Counted from the stretch's first letter, positions 10,933-26,799 are shown. The stretch: 64,000 bases of DNA from Haliclona indistincta (GCA_964017065.1 OZ024788.1:1907021-1971020); one strand, 5' to 3'. Notes: generated from the letters alone by a model not told the origin. Translations and numbers: made by a program.

Positions 10933-12938
10933 CTTGACTGACAGAATAAAGCAAAAATAAAGCAGGAACTTAGCTTTAGTTGCACTGAAGTATGCTATCT
11001 TTAACAAAATTCATTAGTGTTGATCCTGTTTACAGTATTGCTCATACCTTGGACCTAGAATGAAATTCATTGCCCACTGATAATATGGTTCTTATAAACC
11101 ATACTTCCCATCACATCAAAGGCACCGCCAGGTATGTTATAAGCCATAACGCCCTGCACGCACAAAATGGCGTCGCACGACGATCGACTACTGGTTCCAC
11201 CGAGCCTCGTGACAGTAAGAAATGGTTTATAGATTACGTAGAATCAACAATATTCTAGCATTTGATACTCTCAGTTACAAACTCTTGGTTACTTACGATT
11301 AGCTGCCATAAACTTAGAGTGCAGCATTGTTTAAAATCTGCCTCTCTTTATCTCATTACTGTCTTTAATGTCTAGTTAACTTTTAAGGACAGCACTGCTG
11401 ATTTGATTAGCTAATGCTACAGTGCTCCTCTCTATTTTCTTGCTCATATTATAGTTTATATAATGGAGTATTCAAAAATAGTGCAATTCCAAATGCAAAT
11501 TTGACTGTGGCAACAGAGCATGTGACAGCAGTATTGAAGTATGGTGGTAGCCCATGCACTAGCTCTCTTCGTGATGAGTCTGGATATTGTGCTGTGATTC
11601 AGAGATAGGGTAAACCTGAAATATTTGATTCACTAGTGATGTATAATAATTGGTTCTGTTCTGTAATGCTGATAACTGGCTATGCACTTTATTCTCTTAC
11701 ACATGTTGAAAGTATCTGCAATAAAATAACTATATGAATTTTTCTCATAAAACCAAAAATGACTCTAGCACCAGTAGTAACAGTGAGACCAAATTTAGAT
11801 TTTTAGGTTTTGATGATTTTGGTGACGGCAAAATCACCAAATTTATTTACAGCATATCCTGCAGCATACCGGTAATAGGTCTGTATTGTGTTAGTATGAT
11901 ACATACTTGATAACCAACCTCTCTTCATTATGCCTCGATGGGCGGAGCCACGAGGCATACTGTAATCGCGTTGTCTGTCGTTCATTCAGTCTGTCTGTTA
12001 CACCATTTTTGCGGCGCACGCTGAAAGGTAAGCTCTGAAACTTGCAATGCAGGTAGAACTCGATATTATCTCGGATGTGAACTAGCGAAAATTCGATGCA
12101 AAGCTTCGTTCTAGAGTTATGGCGTGGTTTGCTCATCTAGATGGCTTTTGCTGACGATCAGGACTTCTCCGAAAACAAAACCACCCACAGCAGACTGCCT
12201 AGTAGCTTGTAGGTTAAATTTATACTACAGGATGGCAGCGCAGGTCCGTAGAAACTGCGCGAAGAAGCTACTTGTAACCGGAACCCGGCAGGCTACTGCC
12301 ATTGTAGGCATGCCCAGTTACATTAATTACTCAGCACTGTTTGGCTTCTGATTGCATAACTATAAAATTGCTATCTTGCTTCTGCTTCTGTTTGAATGCT
12401 GGCAGCTGAATATGAATCCTACTCTGTTATAGCATTACATGCTCAAATTTTAACATCCACCGAGGCATAACCCACACCAATAGTGCATTTTGTTCATCTG
12501 TAGTGGATTGAATTGCTAACCAGTATAGACTAGTATTTGACAAAATTATGGCATTGCAAAATTGATACATTTTCCAGCAAACCATGCATATTACTTGATA
12601 AACTTATGGAGTGATATCAGGGGTACTAAATATAATCTATGGTGGATCTACAATGCACGGATACTACTAATTTTTTGTTGGTCTGTTTTGTCTTACATCC
12701 TCAAGCCTGCCTGTACACAGTTATTGTGCCAGAAATTATATTGTTTCGTTCTGAAAGATCGAAGAAGCCGGGTGTAACCTGTATGGTAAAAAAATACTCA
12801 TACATGAAACTTTAAAGATTTTTAAACCACATACACATTAATTTTTGTTTTGCACAATAGAGTGTATGTTTTAGGGTATAAAAGGCCCAGGTATTTAGCT
12901 GAGTGGTTTCAAAATCTATAGGGTATGTAAAACGTGCA
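10933..12938. other. Intergenic, possible MITE ends, no gene supported
   Basis: ATGCCTCGATGG near 11,929 and its inverse CCACCGAGGCAT near 12,456 look like inverted terminal repeats of a ~540-bp element, but I could not settle a target duplication. No coding exon is convincing; the acceptor candidates for a second exon of GZ7 in this stretch run into early stops. Confidence 0.35.
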
Positions 12939-13526
12939 CTATACTACAGTATAGCTTACCATTATTGCAGTCAATATAGCTGATACAACACCGGCTATTC
13001 TATTGCCGTGTCTGACAGCTACTTGAGGAACATAATTATTATTGGAACGTGCTGCACTAATGGATCCAATAAGCAGCCCAATACCCAATCCAATGCTTCC
13101 ACCTATTATAACACCACGTTTAGTTATCATCCATAATATTCCAGCTGTTAAATATCTAGTAGCGGGTGTCCCTATTGCTGATTTTATCCCACACTCGATC
13201 ACACTAAACTTAGCGATGAATGCCAAAATTCCACCAATTGCTCCACTAGTTGCTCCACTAGCTGTTCCACCAGATGCTCCAATGATTGACACTGTCACCA
13301 TCCGAGCTGCTTTAGTTTCATCACATTTCCATCTGTTAGCTATCCTTGTTGCGATTGGTTTACCAATCCAATTATAAGCTGGCTTGCTGACTGTTACAGT
13401 AACTGCTATGCCAACTCCTGCACTAACAATGGCAGCAAGTGCTCCGCCCTGTACTGTTCTTCCAACATTGAGTTCAGAATAATCAAACACTGCAGAATGG
13501 CTAATGATATTGAACTGTGTGTGCAA
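12939..13526 (-). CDS. Glycine-zipper membrane protein (GZ7), 3' end uncertain
   Basis: Open frame of 195 codons with three Gly/Ala-rich hydrophobic stretches: ~27-50, ~80-108 (IIGASGGTASGATSGAIGGI) and ~135-160 (GVIIGGSIGLGIGLLIGSI). The motif YNWIGKPIATR (~52) is shared with GZ6, so these two form a subfamily. A donor (AATG|GTAAGC) stands six codons before the stop, in the same place as the GZ6 donor, so the true C-terminus is probably encoded by a downstream exon I could not identify. The 5' end is also uncertain: an acceptor-like TTTTGCACACACAG lies within the first codons of this frame, so the first coding exon may be elsewhere. Confidence 0.55.
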   Translation of the reverse strand: MHTQFNIISHSAVFDYSELNVGRTVQGGALAAIVSAGVGIAVTVTVSKPAYNWIGKPIATRIANRWKCDETKAARMVTVSIIGASGGTASGATSGAIGGILAFIAKFSVIECGIKSAIGTPATRYLTAGILWMITKRGVIIGGSIGLGIGLLIGSISAARSNNNYVPQVAVRHGNRIAGVVSAILTAIMVSYTVV

Positions 13527-16487
13527 AAAATAAATGAACTCACTCAGAGAGAACTGAACAGAGACTTGAGCAGAATATGGTAGTAAACAAGCTAACCAGC
13601 CACACCCTAGCTCTTGTGGTTAGTTTGGGTGTGTATGCTCACTATAGCTTTAAATAAATTCGTTGTTTATGAATAATCTCATTACATTTACAGGGGGTGT
13701 ATTAATAGCAAATTTCAGCATACCATTGTAATTTGATATTTACATTTAGTGTGTACCAATGAAGATTTATACATGATTGTTTTTATGAAATTACCATAAT
13801 ACACCTGTGTGTGAGAGCTGAATGTAAACAAAACATGGCTGTCATCACACACAACAAGCTAAGCAAATCGCTATCTGTGCTATTGAGCTAATTCAGGTAG
13901 CTTGCTGAAACAACAGTCTTATAGTTAGATACCAAAGTATACCGTATAGCTGATAATTGTCACGGGGCAACATTATTGCGTTTTTCGCAATTTTTGCTTT
14001 AACCACGAAAATGAAACACCTTAATGCGGATGCAATAATTGGATACCTCCTGTTGCTTTGTCCACAGTGTCCGAATTCCCTTCTCGAACTCTACGTTTAA
14101 TCTACATCTATAATCCGTACACCCATGAGAAAGATTTAATAAGCGAATGCAAGGCATAAAATACACAATCATGTAGACATATTATGTTAAATTGTCTGTG
14201 GGTCCATATTTATTTCAGAGGATTAACATTGTACTATTTATCATCATTAATTTTGTCACAAGAATTTACTACTAGTTAAATAATACAGAAAGTATTTTAG
14301 TTAATTTTTATTTCTAGTCCTATTTTTTACTTAATAATTACAGTGCTGTAGTAGTATCTTTATTTGCGCGGACATTCTGAGTTCTCTTCTTTTTCTTTCT
14401 GTTATAGAGAAAAAATATGAAGTGTCATGGAATAAGTGCCTGCAACATGCACGTGTGTGTGTTTGCGTGCGTGCACTGCTCATAATGCACATAGAGTTGT
14501 GCTGGTTCATGCACTACATAAGTGCGAGAACATGTGTTAATTAGCTCATTATTATTCATGAATTCAAATGTTTTCGCGCACTGCACACAGCCCATCATAT
14601 CCTTCTGTTCTAGATCCACCCTGCTACTGTAAACGTACATTTACGGTATACTGATCCGTCTGTTAATAACTTAAACTGTATGGTAACTCAGCCCTTCTAG
14701 TTTAAGGTGAAAATTCCATTTTGACTGAACAGTGGCGGACAAGTTACCAGTGGCTTATTTGGTCTTTCATAATTAATACCATGAGATAAATTTAATTATT
14801 AAACGTCACACATTATTTTTTAAGCAATGAAGTTTATAGCACAGAAATGGTTGTTCGTACTGCTGTTCTTTTACTTGCGTGCACATTCAGAGCTTCTCTC
14901 TTTGTCTTTCTGTTATAGAGAGGAAAGCAAAGAGATCAAGTGTGCTATGAAGCAAGTGCCGGCAGCACATGCACGTGTGTGTGCTTCATACTCACGGTGC
15001 ACATAGCCACCACAACCACCAGAATCACCACACCTGCTATACCACCACCGACTGCCAGCGCTGTCTCCAATATCATGATTCACTAGTTCTACTGAGAGTC
15101 ATCAACAAAACATCGAGTGACCAAATTCACAATATCCAAGACCATCGAATTCTAGGTTTGTGACATCTATCCAAATTCATACTACCCATACCCAAAGACT
15201 GCTACATAAGGTTTGTGACACCTTCTATAATGTGTTATAGTTGGTAACTTAATGCTCTCATCTTATTGTCACCATTACCACACATGCATCTGTAGGCTCT
15301 TATATCAGCCCAATGGGTGGCTTCTAATTAAGTGTGCTTCAAGAGATGAAGACAGTCACTTGAATAAACTCACCTAATGGATGCCTCAGATGGAAGAAGA
15401 GGGTTTGGTTCTGTCACAATAGTGAGAAGGGAGGGATGGGCGGATTCTTTACGGCTGAGAGGGCGAGAGGTGAGGTTGCGTCATCTCCGGAACTCACGTG
15501 AGGTCAAAGTCAACTTATCGGCAGTCGAACAATATTGGGTTGTGCAGTTGGGTTGGAGTTTGTGCAACGGTACATCAACACGATGATTTTCACATCTCAC
15601 ACTAAAGTGTCTACTTGCTGGACATGCCCTCAACCTCTCTTATCTCAAGTGTTTATTGGTCCTGCCGCTAATGAAACATCTTGCCCGCCAGCCGGCTGAC
15701 TAAAATTACAAAAGAAATTCCTTTCCCATGGCTAGACTCTGTGACAAGTGTGCCTACTTGCTGGGCATGCCCAAATCTACTCTTGTCTCAAGTGTTTATT
15801 GGTGCTGCCAGTAATTGACATCTTACGCCAGCCGGCTGGCTAAAATAATTAAGTGTTACAAAAGAAATTCCTTTCTAATGGCTAGACTCTACGGCAAACA
15901 ACTATATCCAAACTGTTGTCACACTTAGTCAAGTCTTATACCATCTCCAACTCTGGACAAACTACTCTAAAAGGCTTCTAATGCATTTGGATATGATGTG
16001 CAATTCTCATAGTATTTTCACAATCCCATTCCTCCCACTTCACTCCCCAACCCTCAGATGACAAAACTCAACATAACTCTGAGGTCTTCAAGGGAAAAAC
16101 AGCTCTCTAATTGGTGTGGATCCTCCCCTTTTGAGCCGGCAGACAGGTCACCCTGTACCTATGAGGATTCTAGAAACCTCACAAACTCTCTCTTATAGCT
16201 ACACAGTCTCTATGTAGTCTAAAATCTGTGCTTTATTTGAAAGATTTTGCATTTTGTACCAACTTTAGTAGCAGTATGCATCTTGAGCAAGATTTGATTG
16301 AGTGTGTGAAGTAGCCGGAACCACTTCTTCAAAGTGTGCAAAGAGCGAATTAGCACAAATGCAATGAGATTCATAAGGTTCAAATTTGATTAGAATTTGA
16401 CACGTGGGAGGTAATAATTTGAGAGGTTAGTTATTAAAACGGGTGTGGTTGATAAATAAAAGCGCGCGAAAGTTGTGAATCAAAAAC
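13527..16487. other. Intergenic with two local duplications
   Basis: No exon is supported. A segment at ~14,370-14,490 (TTTCTTTCTGTTATAGAGA ... GCACGTGTGTGTG) recurs at ~14,880-15,006. A tandem duplication of a ~140-bp unit occupies ~15,604-15,890 (shared CAGCCGGCTG, AAAGAAATTCCTTTC, ATGGCTAGACTCT). A TACCGTATAGC-type transposon end lies near 13,940. Confidence 0.45.
15604..15890. repeat. Tandem duplication, unit about 140 bp
   Basis: Two diverged copies share the ordered phrases CTACTTGCTGGRCATGCCC, TCTCAAGTGTTTATTGGT, GCCAGCCGGCTG and ACAAAAGAAATTCCTTTC. It lies about 600 bp upstream of the TBC-domain gene. Role unknown. Confidence 0.65.
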
Positions 16488-20851
<4,364 letters not shown>

Positions 20852-21742
20852 CATCATCATACATCACTGCATGCATCACCTCATCAAATTTTACATTGTC
20901 TACCATCTGTATTTTACCTGGGTCATCACATCAAACTTTTATAGCATCTCCTGTAAAAATTCAACACATTAATGTCTTTTACATAGAACCAGAGTAATTA
21001 TGTTAGCATGCAGGTATAAGGTTGGTCTATCATCAATGTCCTCAACTATAAATATGATTGTGTTACTCATTTGTACCCAATCACAAGGTGTGTACCGTAC
21101 TTGTTGCTATAAGCATGTTAAGTTATCCAGCTGTCAGAACATGCATGCTGCATAAAAAAATGGCTCAAGGAATGCTTCATGAAATTTCTGTTTTTAGTCT
21201 CGTCCCTGGGATGAGGCTAAAATAGGTAGTAAATTTATCATAATTATTCGCTGATTATACTCTTTCCACAAGAGAATAACATATTCTTTTGAACTACAAT
21301 ACATGCATTAAACTGACAAGATAGTTTTGCAAAGTAAGTCTTTGTGTTTTCTTTCACTTTTTATGTGCTTGTAAACAGGTAAAAATGCACTTGTTTGTCT
21401 TCAGACAATGTTTACTGCTTCACTGCAGGCTACAGTAGTAAACATTGTCTGAAGACAAACAAGTGCGTTTACAACCACATATAAAATGAAAAAAAAACAC
21501 AATGACTTACTTTGCAAAACTATCTTGTCAGTTTAATGCATGTATTGTAGTTCAAAAGAATACGTTATTCTCTTGTGGATAGAGTATAATCAGCGAATAA
21601 TTTACTACCTATTTTAGCCTCATCCCAGGGACGAGACTAAAAACAGAAATTTCATGAAGCATTCCTTGAGCCATGTATTCACTGTAACTAGTATTCACTG
21701 TAACTGGTCCTACTAAGCATCCCAGTTATCATTTCTGCAGCA
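20852..21742. promoter_or_regulatory. Upstream region of receptor gene 1 with inverted duplication
   Basis: The first ~310 bp are the 3' flank of the TBC gene; the same stretch, linked to a TBC tail copy, precedes receptor gene 2. Then comes the block conserved upstream of the receptor genes (GATAGTTTTGCAAAGTAAG ... GCACTTGTTTGTCTTCAG), followed at once by an inverted copy of that block, and then a short leader ending in the acceptor TTTCTGCAG two nt before the ATG. Conservation between copies suggests it contains the promoter; no core element is identified. Confidence 0.5.
21161..21673. repeat. Inverted repeat with ~240-bp arms
   Basis: Left arm about 21161-21418, right arm about 21436-21673, nearly identical in inverse; the centre contains GCAGTAGTAAAC-type sequence. 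Only gene 1 has the second arm; the other copies keep a single forward arm. It could form a long hairpin or cruciform. Confidence 0.85.
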
Positions 21743-24700
21743 ATGGCCTCGCTACTGTTCTACATTCTACTACTACCTCTTCTCTTGGGAACTTGTAGCG
21801 GCAACACTCAAAACATCACGATACGAGTGAGCGACATTGGTAGAGATGACCCTTCCTGCATGCAAAATGGAGGAACCTGTAAAACATTGTCATATGTTTT
21901 GGATGAGTTGTCTACAGCAAGTTTTAACCAAAGCACTGTCATCACTGTAAACATCACTTGCAATCAAACCATTGCAAACTACTCCCAACGCTATTTATCT
22001 CCACAACATTTCCTGAGTGTGAGTATAATTGGTCACAACAAGTCTTGCATCACATTGTATTCTTCGATGTCTTTAACGATAGCCCATGATGCTATCAGTA
22101 ATGATACCAACTGGGCGTGGATAGGGTTAGCGTTCATTTCAGGCACAGACTACACTATTGACTTAAAAATGCGCCATGTATCTTTTAACTCGCTGACCAT
22201 ACTCAATTGCAGTATCATGACGGCTGAATGGGACTTCGAGGAAATACAAAACATTGTGATCAACAACAGTAAATTTGGACAAACGACAACTTGTCCTGTT
22301 TTGCTTATTTTCTTCTACATTCAAGAAGTTAACTTTACATTCTCTAACAATTCTATATCTGACTGCAGCACTGACGACATAATACTGAGCAGTATTATGT
22401 CATTAATTTCGACCAAAAGTTCTCGTGAATTTGCGTATCTAACTATTTTGGATTGTACCTTTACTAGATTGAAAGGTATAACAACTACTAACCCCAAAAA
22501 CACAGCGTTTCAAAGTGATTTGAAACTTATTTCAGTTGAAACAAAAAGTCCTATCATTCTTACAATCAATAGCAGTCATTTCATCGACAATAAAGAATTT
22601 ATTCTTGTCTCTATTATCATGGATCTTCATCTCATAAGTGCAAAATTAAAGATATATGATACAACGATAAGAAACAACACAGCTCCTTCAGTACTTGTGG
22701 AATTCAATTATCGATCAGATACATTTAACCACGCGTGTGCCATTATCCTGAAAGACCTATTAGTAGATGGCAACATTGTGACTAACATACAAAAGGCTGA
22801 TGCAATATCAGCAGGTGATCTTGAGTCATCAATATTTAGCTTTTCAACTGTCAAGGAATTTTTCATTGACAATTCAAGCTTCTTGAATAATCAAGGCACT
22901 CCTCTTACAGTCAAAAATAAACCAGTAACATATCTGACACTTAAAGGAGAGATACATTTCATCAACAACACGGGTGTGCTTGGAGGAGCTTGTGGACTTC
23001 ACAATATAATTATGAAGATTGAAGCAAGCACTGAGGTAAAAATAATATTTGAAGGCAACACAGGAGTGTATGGTGGAGCTCTATACTTGAAAAATGCTTT
23101 CATATCAGACAGAAAGTGCAAATTGAAAATAGAATTTATTAACAACACTGCAACCAAAAGTGGAAAATCAGTGTATTTTGCTACAATACCACAAGTTGAC
23201 GTTACAAACTGTTCATTTAAGGGTATCCACACTACAGACATTAGCTCCCCAGCATTCGATATGAAGCACAAAGGAGGAAATGCCTTATCACTTATCCGAG
23301 GTCAAAATATTTACATTAGTGTTTCAGTGACAGATTACTATTGGTCACCATCGTCCTGTACTGCAGATGTATACCTAATGTGTGACAATTCACTTTATAT
23401 TTGCTCACATAAGCACATTCGACTCAATGGACCTGAACATGTAGTGTTGGCTCAAAAGGAAGTCCGAGCTTACACAGAGGTGGACACTAAACTGAGCGTA
23501 TCTGCTCCACAAATGTTGGGAGACACTAAAGTTAATATCTTATTGATGTGTCAATATATAGGATTTTCTATTGAGTTAAACATCACTACATGCCCACTTG
23601 GTTTTGTCTACAACTCTAGCGAAAATATTTGCAAGTGTGCTAATATAACCACAAACCAGCATGGCACTGTGATATGCTCAGAAAAGTTGGGTGTCGCATG
23701 CATTACACAAGGCTACTGGTATGGTACATTTATTATTGATAACACCACAATGTACGTTTCTGCTCAGTGCTCATATCCTGACTGTTCCTACTCCTACCGG
23801 CCATGTCCTGCAAAGATGCTCAGTCTTGGATTTGCAGGCGACTACAAACTACTTGGCACTGATGCTGATGAGCAATGCTCAGTAGGAAGAGGTGGACTGC
23901 TGTGTAAGAGTTGTGCAGAGGACTACCAGTACACCTTCCTGTCAGTGAGTTGTGTAGCTAGCAGCACATGTGAGTGGTGGCAGCCTTACCTTGTCTTGGT
24001 CATCACATTAGCATTTCAACTGATGATTGCAATGGCTCTTATGATAGTTGTTAGATTCAAAATAGCAGCAGGCTCTGGAATTCTGTATGGTCCAATGCTG
24101 TTTCTGGCAGTCATCAGTCATCTACCTCTAGACACTGATCCTAACCTCTTCATCCTAAAAACATTCATATTGATCATCACAGCTGTACCACTACTCAATC
24201 CTGAGCCATTCGGACTCATCCCATGGTGCTTCTTCCATCCATTCAGCAAAATCTACAACTACTCCTTACGATACCTTGGCCCACTAATGGTACTGTTAGT
24301 GATTGGCTTCACAACACTTAAAGCTCGATGGTGCCCACGAACACTACTGAAATGGCAAAACTCACGTCTTCGAGCACTCTGCATTCTAATGCTGCTCTCA
24401 TTTTGGTCACTGGCAGACATTACAATGAACATCACTTTCAACATTCTCACATCAACCAGACTAATACACAACAATGATGTGGTGGTCTCAGTAGTGGCAT
24501 TAGAACCTAACTTGAAATACTTTTCTTTGAAGCACATTCCGATAGTAATTCTAGCACTGCTAGTTCTACTAATAGTGATCATTCCTTTACTAGTAGTACT
24601 GTTAGTATCACCAGCACTATCACGAGTCATTAACCTGACCAGGATCAAACCCTTCCTAGATGAGTTCCAGTCTTGCTACAGGGACAGCTGTCGCTGGTAC

Positions 24701-25183
24701 TCAATTGTATACTTCATTGTGTGGATTGGGTTTGTGTCTATGCAAGGCCAAGCTGTGCCCATGATCTACATACAGACATTATTCGTGATTCTGCTAAGCT
24801 CTCACTTACTGATTCGTCCATACCAGAGTAGGATATTAAACATCACAGACGCTTTTATCCTTGTTGATGTCAACTTCCTACTTGCCCTTACGCAGTTCAA
24901 GATAAATTTGACTACAACCGTGTTAATTCATATACTGGTGCTCGTTCCCATACTGGGTATTGCTGCTTGGTTGGTGTGTCTGTCTCTTGTTAAATGTGGT
25001 GTGTACAATTACGTACATCGCGTATTCGTCAAAAGAGTACAGTCTCAACCATTAGCCGCCAGGAGAGAGCGACGCTATGAGGAACGGCTACCATCACCAC
25101 CCAATGTACCAGTACATGAGGTGCATCTTTATGAGAGCAATGAGGAACTAGAGCCACTCATTGGAATAGTTGACGATAACTAG
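21743..25183 (+). CDS. Receptor-like beta-helix/multi-TM protein, copy 1
   Basis: Single coding exon, 1146 aa. Signal peptide at residues 1-20 (LLFYILLLPLLLGTCSG). The ectodomain to ~746 has many NxS/T sites and, at ~400-470, repeats of the FxxNxG..GGA type (FINNTGVLGGA, FEGNTGVYGGAL) as in chlamydial Pmp-like parallel beta-helices. A Cys-rich module follows at ~640-743 (CSYPDCSYSYRPC, LLCKSCAEDYQY). From W746 there are about nine hydrophobic segments and then a 55-aa cytosolic tail with Arg clusters, ERLPSPPNVP and the acidic dileucine-like ELEPLIG. The ATG is set by conservation and by a TTTCTGCAG acceptor 2 nt upstream. The architecture suggests a cell-surface receptor or adhesion protein; ligand and signalling are unknown. 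It is nearly identical to copy 2. Confidence 0.9.
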   Translation: MASLLFYILLLPLLLGTCSGNTQNITIRVSDIGRDDPSCMQNGGTCKTLSYVLDELSTASFNQSTVITVNITCNQTIANYSQRYLSPQHFLSVSIIGHNKSCITLYSSMSLTIAHDAISNDTNWAWIGLAFISGTDYTIDLKMRHVSFNSLTILNCSIMTAEWDFEEIQNIVINNSKFGQTTTCPVLLIFFYIQEVNFTFSNNSISDCSTDDIILSSIMSLISTKSSREFAYLTILDCTFTRLKGITTTNPKNTAFQSDLKLISVETKSPIILTINSSHFIDNKEFILVSIIMDLHLISAKLKIYDTTIRNNTAPSVLVEFNYRSDTFNHACAIILKDLLVDGNIVTNIQKADAISAGDLESSIFSFSTVKEFFIDNSSFLNNQGTPLTVKNKPVTYLTLKGEIHFINNTGVLGGACGLHNIIMKIEASTEVKIIFEGNTGVYGGALYLKNAFISDRKCKLKIEFINNTATKSGKSVYFATIPQVDVTNCSFKGIHTTDISSPAFDMKHKGGNALSLIRGQNIYISVSVTDYYWSPSSCTADVYLMCDNSLYICSHKHIRLNGPEHVVLAQKEVRAYTEVDTKLSVSAPQMLGDTKVNILLMCQYIGFSIELNITTCPLGFVYNSSENICKCANITTNQHGTVICSEKLGVACITQGYWYGTFIIDNTTMYVSAQCSYPDCSYSYRPCPAKMLSLGFAGDYKLLGTDADEQCSVGRGGLLCKSCAEDYQYTFLSVSCVASSTCEWWQPYLVLVITLAFQLMIAMALMIVVRFKIAAGSGILYGPMLFLAVISHLPLDTDPNLFILKTFILIITAVPLLNPEPFGLIPWCFFHPFSKIYNYSLRYLGPLMVLLVIGFTTLKARWCPRTLLKWQNSRLRALCILMLLSFWSLADITMNITFNILTSTRLIHNNDVVVSVVALEPNLKYFSLKHIPIVILALLVLLIVIIPLLVVLLVSPALSRVINLTRIKPFLDEFQSCYRDSCRWYSIVYFIVWIGFVSMQGQAVPMIYIQTLFVILLSSHLLIRPYQSRILNITDAFILVDVNFLLALTQFKINLTTTVLIHILVLVPILGIAAWLVCLSLVKCGVYNYVHRVFVKRVQSQPLAARRERRYEERLPSPPNVPVHEVHLYESNEELEPLIGIVDDN

Positions 25184-26799
25184 CTAGTTGTGCAAGTGTG
25201 TTCAGATATCACTAACAATAATTATAATTAATTATACCACACTTAAGTTTGTTTGGAATGCACACACAGTTGTGACACCTCAATGATTTTGACCATCATG
25301 TAAAGTTAAAAAATTTTTACCAAAAACTAATGAGTTTAGGACAACGCTTGCAATAGTAAAGAAACAAAACCATGTCTGGGACAATGAGTAGTAATTATGT
25401 AGTCTATAAAACAATTCTTATCTCTATTAGTTAAAGTTTTTGACACTTTGAGTATCCCATTTTGTTGTGCTTACGAAAAAACATGTCTGGTTGATTCGAA
25501 CAAATTTTTGTTCTTAGCTTTCTACCACACAATGTGTACCACGCTAAAAGTAATGCAAATTGTTTTTGGTTAAGAAAATCTTTAACACTTTTGAGTTTTT
25601 AATGACTTGTACAACTATGTATAATAATTATGTATGTGACTGTTTGTAGATGGAAATTATTTGCAATGACTCATGAATTTCTTTCTAAAAATTGTTGGTT
25701 CAATTGTAACTCTCTCTTTCAGCACAGGAGGAATAAGAACACTTTTGATGAGAAGATAAAGATATTAAAGGAACGAGAACATAATAATTTGTGCGTCACC
25801 AACTAGAATCATGACACCAAGCTAGAGTACAATTATCGTAACCTCCCTTGCACACAGCCTATCACCGTACTAGTTGCTATAAGCATGTTATGTTATCCCA
25901 GCTGTCAGACATGCATGCTGCGTAAAAACATGGTTCAAGAAATGTAAAAACATGGTTCAAGAAAGGAGCAAGGTCAGACCAAGTCACATTGTCTTTGAAA
26001 CTACAGTTCGACTCGCCTCAACAAAGCAACAGAACTGAGACAAGACCCGAAGTATCACCACAGGAGGAGAAGGAGAACGCTTTTGATGGCGAGATAAAGA
26101 CAGTTGAAGAAGAGAAGCAAGATTGTGTCAAGCCTGCTTCTCCAACTGGATTCATGTCACCAATATAACATCATACATCACCTCATCAAATTTTACATTT
26201 TCTACCATCTGTATTTTACCTGGGTCATCATCACATCAAACTTTTATAGCATCTCCTGTAAAAATTCAACACATTAATGTCTTTTACATAGAACCAGAGT
26301 AATTATGTTAGCATGCAGGTATAAGGTTGGTCTATCATCAATGTCCTCAACTATAAATATGATTGTGTTACATGTACTCAAATGTACCCAATCACAAGGA
26401 GTGTACCGCACTTGTTGCTATAAGCATGTTAAGTTATCCAGCTGTCAGACATGCATGCTGCGTAAAAACATAGCTTAAGGAATGCTTCATAAAATTTCTG
26501 TTTTTTCTCTTCCCTGCATGGGATGAGGCTAAAATAGGTAGTAAATTTATCATAATTATTCGCTGATTATACTCTTTCCACAAGAGAATAACATATTCTT
26601 TTGAACTACAATACATGCATTAAACTGACAAGATAGTTTTGCAAAGTACGTCTTTGTGTTTTCTTTCACTTTTTATGTGCTTGTAAACAGGTAAAAATGC
26701 ACTTGTTTGTCTTCAGACAATGTTTACTACTGTAGCCTGCAGTGAATATTCACTGTAACTGGTCCTATACTAAACATCTCAGTTATCATTTCTACAGCA
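25184..26799. other. Spacer between receptor copies 1 and 2
   Basis: Order: gene 1 3' flank (shared with all copies); a remnant at ~25,720-25,790 of the TBC tail coding end behind a TTTCAG acceptor; a second, longer TBC tail fragment (separate entry); the TBC 3' flank; and the conserved promoter block (~26,460-26,799) with acceptor TTTCTACAG before the ATG of gene 2. Confidence 0.6.
25958..26168 (+). pseudogene. 5'-truncated copy of the TBC gene's last exon
   Basis: From the segment encoding ARSDQVTLSL to the stop, it matches 20,659-20,851 almost base for base, including the TAA and the downstream 3' flank. It carries a small in-frame insertion (EEKQDC against EEDC). There is no TBC domain, no start and no upstream exons, so it cannot make a GAP. 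It marks the left end of the duplicated unit that produced receptor copy 2. Confidence 0.85.

Noticed and set aside
10933..11007. N-terminal extension of GZ6 from the ATG at 11007
   Set aside because: It crosses a strong TTTATTCTGTCAG acceptor placed 5 nt before the next ATG, matching the family's usual start context.
11929..12468. MITE with ATGCCTCGRTGG ends
   Set aside because: Only ~12 bp of terminal similarity and no target duplication could be settled; mentioned in the spacer note but not called.
22321..24648. Minus-strand frames of 60-129 codons inside the receptor genes, repeated in each copy
   Set aside because: They recur only because the coding strand is conserved; they have no signals of their own and lie opposite a clearly functional frame.
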